The notes below the pieces were generated by a model. That model searched no databases, was not told where the DNA came from, and worked only from the letters and a program-made list of their open reading frames with translations. Source: Schauerella fraxinea (lineage in GTDB: Bacteria > Pseudomonadota > Gammaproteobacteria > Burkholderiales > Burkholderiaceae_B). Taken from it: 64,000 bases of DNA. Location of the stretch: NCBI GenBank assembly GCA_030849945.1, contig JAVDKK010000006.1:216683-280682 (forward strand), given 5' to 3'. Below are positions 60,754 through 64,000 of the stretch, piece after piece; within the stretch, counting starts at the first letter, position 1; the number at the start of each line of letters is the position of its first letter. Position numbers and translations under genes: made by a program.

Positions 60754-61323
60754 ATGAGCGAGTTATCAACCCCAGTCGCGCCAGGCGGCGCGCAAGTCGC
60801 GGTTTTGGGCGGCGGATGCTTTTGGTGCGTCGAAGCGGTGTTCCAGGGCCTGCGCGGCGTGGCGTCGGTGCAGTCGGGATATGCCGGCGGGCATGTCGAC
60901 AACCCCTCGTATGAGCAGGTTTGCGACGGCAACACCGGGCACATCGAGGTCGCCAAGATCACGTTCGATCCGGCAGTGCTTTCGTTTGAAGATCTGCTGA
61001 GGGTGTTTTTTGCCACCCACGATCCCACCACGCCGGGCCGCCAAGGCAACGACGTCGGGCCGCAGTACGAGTCGGCGATCTTTGCGCAAAGCGCCGAGCA
61101 GTCGGCCGCTGCTGCAAAAATCATTGCCGAAGTCGATGCCGCCGGGATCTACGATGCCCCGATCGTCACGCAGGTGCTGCCCGATGCGCATTTCTGGCCC
61201 GCCGAGGATTACCACCGCGATTATTTCGCGCGGCATCCCGGTCAGGGCTATTGTCAATTCGTGATCGCGCCCAAGGTATCGAAGTTCCGACAGCAGTTTC
61301 GGGATCGCTTGTCGCAAGGCTGA
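60754..61323 (+). CDS. msrA: peptide-methionine (S)-S-oxide reductase MsrA
   Basis: 189 residues. Catalytic Cys in GGGCFWCVEAVF; DPTTPGRQGNDVGPQYESAIF and FWPAEDYHRDYFARHPGQGYCQF are family motifs. It repairs oxidised methionine. AAGGAGCAGCA provides a ribosome-binding site at ATG 60754. Confidence 0.96.
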   Translation: MSELSTPVAPGGAQVAVLGGGCFWCVEAVFQGLRGVASVQSGYAGGHVDNPSYEQVCDGNTGHIEVAKITFDPAVLSFEDLLRVFFATHDPTTPGRQGNDVGPQYESAIFAQSAEQSAAAAKIIAEVDAAGIYDAPIVTQVLPDAHFWPAEDYHRDYFARHPGQGYCQFVIAPKVSKFRQQFRDRLSQG

Positions 61324-61599
61324 CGGCGGTGGAGATCTGCTGCTTGGCGCCGAACTTGGTGCCGATGTCGTAGGAGGTCGACCTTTGACAGTCCCCCGGC
61401 ACGGCTGCTTGCGCAACCTTGATGGGTGTCGCTGGTTCGATCGGGTAAAACGCCCGAAGGTAAATACGGCCGTCACGGTAAACAGCCCCCAAGCAAATGC
61501 CGCGCAGTGCTTCTATATAGAGAAGCGCTGCGCGGCATTTTTAATGGCGGCCTGGCTGCGCGGATTCTTTGCCGTCGCAATGTGCCGCCATAACCAGCC
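61324..61599. other. intergenic region msrA to hppD
   Basis: No protein-coding signal was found in this 276-base stretch besides the terminator at 61495-61542. A TTGACA (61385-61390) has no matching -10 downstream. Confidence 0.5.
61495..61542 (+). terminator. strong terminator between msrA and hppD
   Basis: Twenty-base arms AAATGCCGCGCAGTGCTTCT and AGAAGCGCTGCGCGGCATTT with one G-T pair enclose ATATAG, followed by T5. It is 171 bases after the msrA stop and 57 bases from the hppD stop, so it may serve both strands. Confidence 0.85.
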
Positions 61600-62712
61600 T
61601 CAATCGACCGTTTTCACCACGCCACGGCGCATTTGATCGAGCTCGATCGATTCGAAGAGGGCTTTGAAGTTGCCTTCGCCAAAGCCATCGTTGCCTTTAC
61701 GCTGAATGATCTCGAAAAAGATCGGTCCGATCTGGTTCTCGGTAAAGATCTGCAGCAGTAGGCCGCCTTCGGCCGCACCGTCGAGCAAAATCCGATTCTT
61801 CTGCAAAATATCCACGTTTTCGCCATGGTTCGGCAAGCGGCGGTCGAGCAACTCGTAATACGTTTCGGGCGTATCCAGGAAACGGGTGCCATTCGCGCGC
61901 AGTGCTTCCACGGTTGCAGCGATGTCATTACTGGCCAAAGCAATGTGCTGGATGCCCTCGCCGCGATACATATCCAGATATTCCTGGATCTGGCCCTTTT
62001 CTTCAGTGCCTTCTTCATTGATCGGAATGCGGATATTGCCGCACGGCGACGTCATCGCCTTCGACTTCACACCCGTGACCTTGCCTTCGATATCGAAGTA
62101 GCGCACTTCGCGAAAATTGAACAGGCGCTCATAGAACTCCGCCCATTCGGCCATACGGCCTTTATGAACGTTGTGGGTGAGGTGGTCGACCAGCGTCAGG
62201 CCAGCGCCGAAGTGGTGAATGTCGTCTGCGGCATGATCCACATCCAGCGGCACAAAGTCGACGTCATAGATACTGATGTCGCCGATGCCACCATGGCCAT
62301 CCTTGCCTTCCCAGCGATCCACCAGGTAAATCAGCGAGTCGCCGATGCCCTTGATGGCCGGGATATTCAGTTCCATCGGGCCGCTACGGCTGTCGAAGCC
62401 CCATGCACCCAGTTCGAGCGCGCGTTTATAAGCGAAGCCGGCATCCTGGACGCGCAGGCCGATCGCACAAATCGACGGGCCATGCAGCTTGGCGAAACGC
62501 TGCGCGAACGAATCGGGCTCAGCATTGACCAGAAAATTGACGCCACCCTGGCGAAACAGCGTTACGTCCTTATGGCGGTGGCGCGCGATGGCCTTGAAGC
62601 CCATCGTCTCGAAGACTTTGCGCAACGCGGCGGGATCGGGGGCAGTGTATTCAATGAATTCGAAACCCGCGGTACCCATCGGATTGTCCCAAGGCTGCTG
62701 AACGTTGCTCAT
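61600..62712 (-). CDS. hppD: 4-hydroxyphenylpyruvate dioxygenase
   Basis: 370 residues, typical length. Iron ligands: His in LTLVDHLTHNV, His in EGIQHIALAS and Glu in IFFEIIQRKGNDGFGEGNFKALFESIE, in the C-terminal half. The enzyme converts 4-hydroxyphenylpyruvate to homogentisate in tyrosine degradation. GAGGAG precedes ATG 62712. The divergent Lrp/AsnC gene is a likely regulator. Confidence 0.97.
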   Translation of the reverse strand: MSNVQQPWDNPMGTAGFEFIEYTAPDPAALRKVFETMGFKAIARHRHKDVTLFRQGGVNFLVNAEPDSFAQRFAKLHGPSICAIGLRVQDAGFAYKRALELGAWGFDSRSGPMELNIPAIKGIGDSLIYLVDRWEGKDGHGGIGDISIYDVDFVPLDVDHAADDIHHFGAGLTLVDHLTHNVHKGRMAEWAEFYERLFNFREVRYFDIEGKVTGVKSKAMTSPCGNIRIPINEEGTEEKGQIQEYLDMYRGEGIQHIALASNDIAATVEALRANGTRFLDTPETYYELLDRRLPNHGENVDILQKNRILLDGAAEGGLLLQIFTENQIGPIFFEIIQRKGNDGFGEGNFKALFESIELDQMRRGVVKTVD

Positions 62713-62889
62713 GAATAAGTCTCCTCTCTATATAGGTGATGCTTTATTAGTGGCGCCCTGCGACTGTGGCTCACAAGGCATGCGAAAACGATTCTATAGA
62801 AGTGCGTCCAGCAGGCGATTGCGAAAATAGCGTTGCAGCGACGTCATTGCGCAATAAAATTGCCCGAAATAAACATTTGGAGGCACGAT

Positions 62890-63369
62890 ATGCCCGACAT
62901 GGACTTGGATCGCACGGATCGCCAGATCTTGATGGAATTGCAGCGTGATGGACGTCTCAGCAACCAGGAACTCGCGGACCGGGTGTCCCTATCGCCAAGC
63001 CCCTGTCTAAGGCGGGTTCGCAGGCTGGAAGAGCAGGGGTACATCCGCCAATATGTCGCGTTGGTGGATGCGGATAAGGTGGGACTGGGATTGGTTGCGT
63101 ATGTCACGATCCGCCTGAATAAACACAGCGGATCGAGTCATGCCCCCATGAGCGACTTCGCGCGCGACGTGCAGGATTGGCCCGAGGTCGCGGCCTGCTA
63201 CGCCATGACCGGAGAAATGGATTACCTCATGCGGATCCAGGTCCAGGATCTGGCGCACTTCTCGCGATTCGCCATGGATACGCTCATGCAACACCCTGCA
63301 GTGATCGATATGCGCTCCAGCTTCTCCCTCCAGCGCATCAAAGAGACCAACGAATTGATGCTCCAATAG
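62890..63369 (+). CDS. Lrp/AsnC-family transcriptional regulator
   Basis: 159 residues. N-terminal HTH (DLDRTDRQILMELQRDGRLSNQELADRVSLSPSPCLRRVRRLEEQGYI) and the C-terminal RAM domain with the Gly-rich YAMTGEMDYLMRIQV turn. GGAGG lies 6 bases before ATG 62890. Divergence from hppD suggests control of tyrosine degradation, which is inference by position. Confidence 0.95.
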   Translation: MPDMDLDRTDRQILMELQRDGRLSNQELADRVSLSPSPCLRRVRRLEEQGYIRQYVALVDADKVGLGLVAYVTIRLNKHSGSSHAPMSDFARDVQDWPEVAACYAMTGEMDYLMRIQVQDLAHFSRFAMDTLMQHPAVIDMRSSFSLQRIKETNELMLQ

Positions 63370-63379
63370 CTTTCTCGAC

Positions 63380-63407
63380 TTGCACGCTCCAAATCTTGTG
63401 CTATAGT
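63380..63407 (+). promoter_or_regulatory. sigma70-type promoter P1 of the terminal array
   Basis: -35 TTGCAC (63380-63385) and -10 TATAGT (63402-63407), 16-bp spacer, in a TGTGC context. It starts just 10 bases after the Lrp gene stop and faces the right edge. Assigned to the putative rRNA transcription unit by position. Confidence 0.6.
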
Positions 63408-63458
63408 TCGGCCCCTTCACCAAGCAGTCGTTGTTTTTGACCGGTTGGTGCGGGTCAG

Positions 63459-63478
63459 GGCCGGAGAAGTCTCCGGCC
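63459..63478 (+). other. perfect GC-rich hairpin between P1 and P2
   Basis: GGCCGGAG and CTCCGGCC surround AAGT. No T-run follows, so it could be a pause or processing site rather than a terminator for transcripts from P1. Confidence 0.5.
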
Positions 63479-63509
63479 AGGATGTGGGGCAGTAAGTTTT
63501 GGTGCCAAG

Positions 63510-63539
63510 TTGCACTGCTAATTAAAACTGTGCTATATT
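63510..63539 (+). promoter_or_regulatory. promoter P2 of the terminal array
   Basis: -35 TTGCAC (63510-63515) and -10 TATATT (63534-63539), 18-bp spacer, again with TGTGC before the -10. It shares the TTGCAC / TGTGCTATA pattern of P1. Confidence 0.6.
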
Positions 63540-63748
63540 CTTTGGCTCGGCAGTTGCAGAGAAATGCGGGTTAACCCTAAGGGGTACGAAGCGATTCAAA
63601 GCAGGTGCGGGACGGTTGATAAGTGCGCTTCACCAGGCAACGCGAGTTGCGGAAGACTTCGGTTTTCGAGCGGTGTGTGGCAAGCGACTCGATCGGCACT
63701 GAAGTCATTTCAGCGCGATGTTCGAAGGCAAGTTGGGCGCTAAGCCGG

Positions 63749-63777
63749 TTGCAGAACTCAGCGAAATGTGCTAAAGT
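63749..63777 (+). promoter_or_regulatory. promoter P3 of the terminal array
   Basis: -35 TTGCAG (63749-63754) and -10 TAAAGT (63772-63777), 17-bp spacer, with ATGTGC before the -10. It matches the P1/P2 pattern less closely. Confidence 0.5.
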
Positions 63778-63953
63778 GGAGAGCTTCGCTGAACGGCGAG
63801 TTGGAAGCGAAATGCTTCTGGTTCGGTAGCCGGATGGTGAGGTTTGCGGACTTCGGTCTGCACGGGTTGAAGCGGTGTTATGAAGTGGTTTTTGTGTTGG
63901 TCGCGAATAAGTCGCCAGTCACAAAAATGTCAGGAAAGCGAAATAAAGCTGAC

Positions 63954-63982
63954 TTGACGAAGTTGAAAAACTCCTTCATAAT
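63954..63982 (+). promoter_or_regulatory. promoter P4, probable rRNA operon promoter
   Basis: -35 TTGACG (63954-63959) and -10 CATAAT (63977-63982) with the ideal 17-bp spacer. An A-rich UP-element-like stretch (ACAAAAATGTCAGGAAAGCG) precedes the -35. The downstream TCTCGTTTCTCTGCTGCTG matches the start region of rRNA leaders in Burkholderiales as I recall it. A 16S rRNA gene should begin beyond the window edge. Confidence 0.82.
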
Positions 63983-64000
63983 CTCGTTTCTCTGCTGCTG

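Noticed and set aside
61385..61636. 83-codon plus-strand frame in the msrA-hppD gap
   Set aside because: Runs through the terminator hairpin and into the hppD 3' end, with no ribosome-binding site.
63400..64000. 16S rRNA or tRNA inside the window
   Set aside because: No 16S 5' sequence or tRNA cloverleaf is seen before the right edge; only its promoter region is present.

Overview
The window looks like chromosomal DNA from a high-GC betaproteobacterium of the order Burkholderiales, probably Alcaligenaceae-like. Supporting signs are the ybgC-tolQRAB-pal-cpoB cluster next to proS and rppH, tripartite tricarboxylate transporter genes tctAB, a zapA-6S RNA pair, an hppD/Lrp pair, and many IclR, LysR and tripartite-type metabolic genes. 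No transposase, integrase, phage gene, tRNA or CRISPR array was found. The assignment to a family is inference from gene content, not from a marker alignment.

Layout. 1-5.9 kb: a cut-off HSL-type esterase, a PaiB-like flavin-binding protein, a class II aldolase, an IclR regulator, and a TonB-dependent siderophore receptor with a possible Fur box. 6.1-11.1 kb: an amidase and an MFS transporter separated by an octanucleotide tandem array, then a YadGH-type ABC exporter. 11.3-14.6 kb: an envelope-stress cassette with a Spy/CpxP-like periplasmic protein and BaeS/BaeR; the sensor start codon sits in the loop of a perfect hairpin. 14.8-18.6 kb: a complete siaABCD cyclic-di-GMP module. 18.7-20.5 kb: a probable PD-(D/E)XK-fold orphan and a 6-phosphogluconate-dehydrogenase-like oxidoreductase. 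20.7-24.7 kb: metal homeostasis, with a MerR-type Cd/Pb regulator, its 19-bp-spacer promoter, a P1B ATPase, and a yybP-ykoY manganese riboswitch in front of mntP. 24.8-29.4 kb: a Met/His-rich DUF2946 protein, a PepSY-type membrane protein, a PQQ-type sugar dehydrogenase and a cation/proton antiporter.

29.5-37.6 kb is mostly single housekeeping or accessory genes: methyltransferase, AEC and EamA transporters, glutamine amidotransferase, MAPEG protein, carbonic anhydrase, DTW-domain tRNA modification enzyme, MgtC, GNAT, and an alpha/beta hydrolase. A seven-copy 22-bp repeat array lies at 37.75-37.90 kb. 38.0-45.3 kb carries the envelope-maintenance cluster on the minus strand (ybgC, tolQ, tolR, tolA, tolB, pal, cpoB) and proS. 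45.4-48.1 kb has rppH and a TctDE-like two-component system; 48.2-53.4 kb has ghrA, LysR/azoR, a 3-hydroxyisobutyrate-dehydrogenase-like gene and a gamma-glutamyltransferase; 53.6-55.6 kb has tctBA, the likely target of the TctDE pair.

56.0-63.4 kb holds a coiled-coil gene, zapA, 6S RNA, a SIMPL protein, lgt, ilvD, cytochrome c, msrA, hppD and an Lrp/AsnC regulator. The last 600 bases carry no gene but contain four promoter-like elements in tandem; the last has near-consensus -35/-10 boxes and the sequence typical of an rRNA operon promoter, so a 16S rRNA gene probably starts just past the right edge. The most unusual items are the 22-bp array, the hairpin around the baeS start codon, the octamer array ahead of the MFS gene, the enlarged acidic BaeS sensor with its Asp/Pro-rich Spy-like partner, and the tandem terminal promoters.
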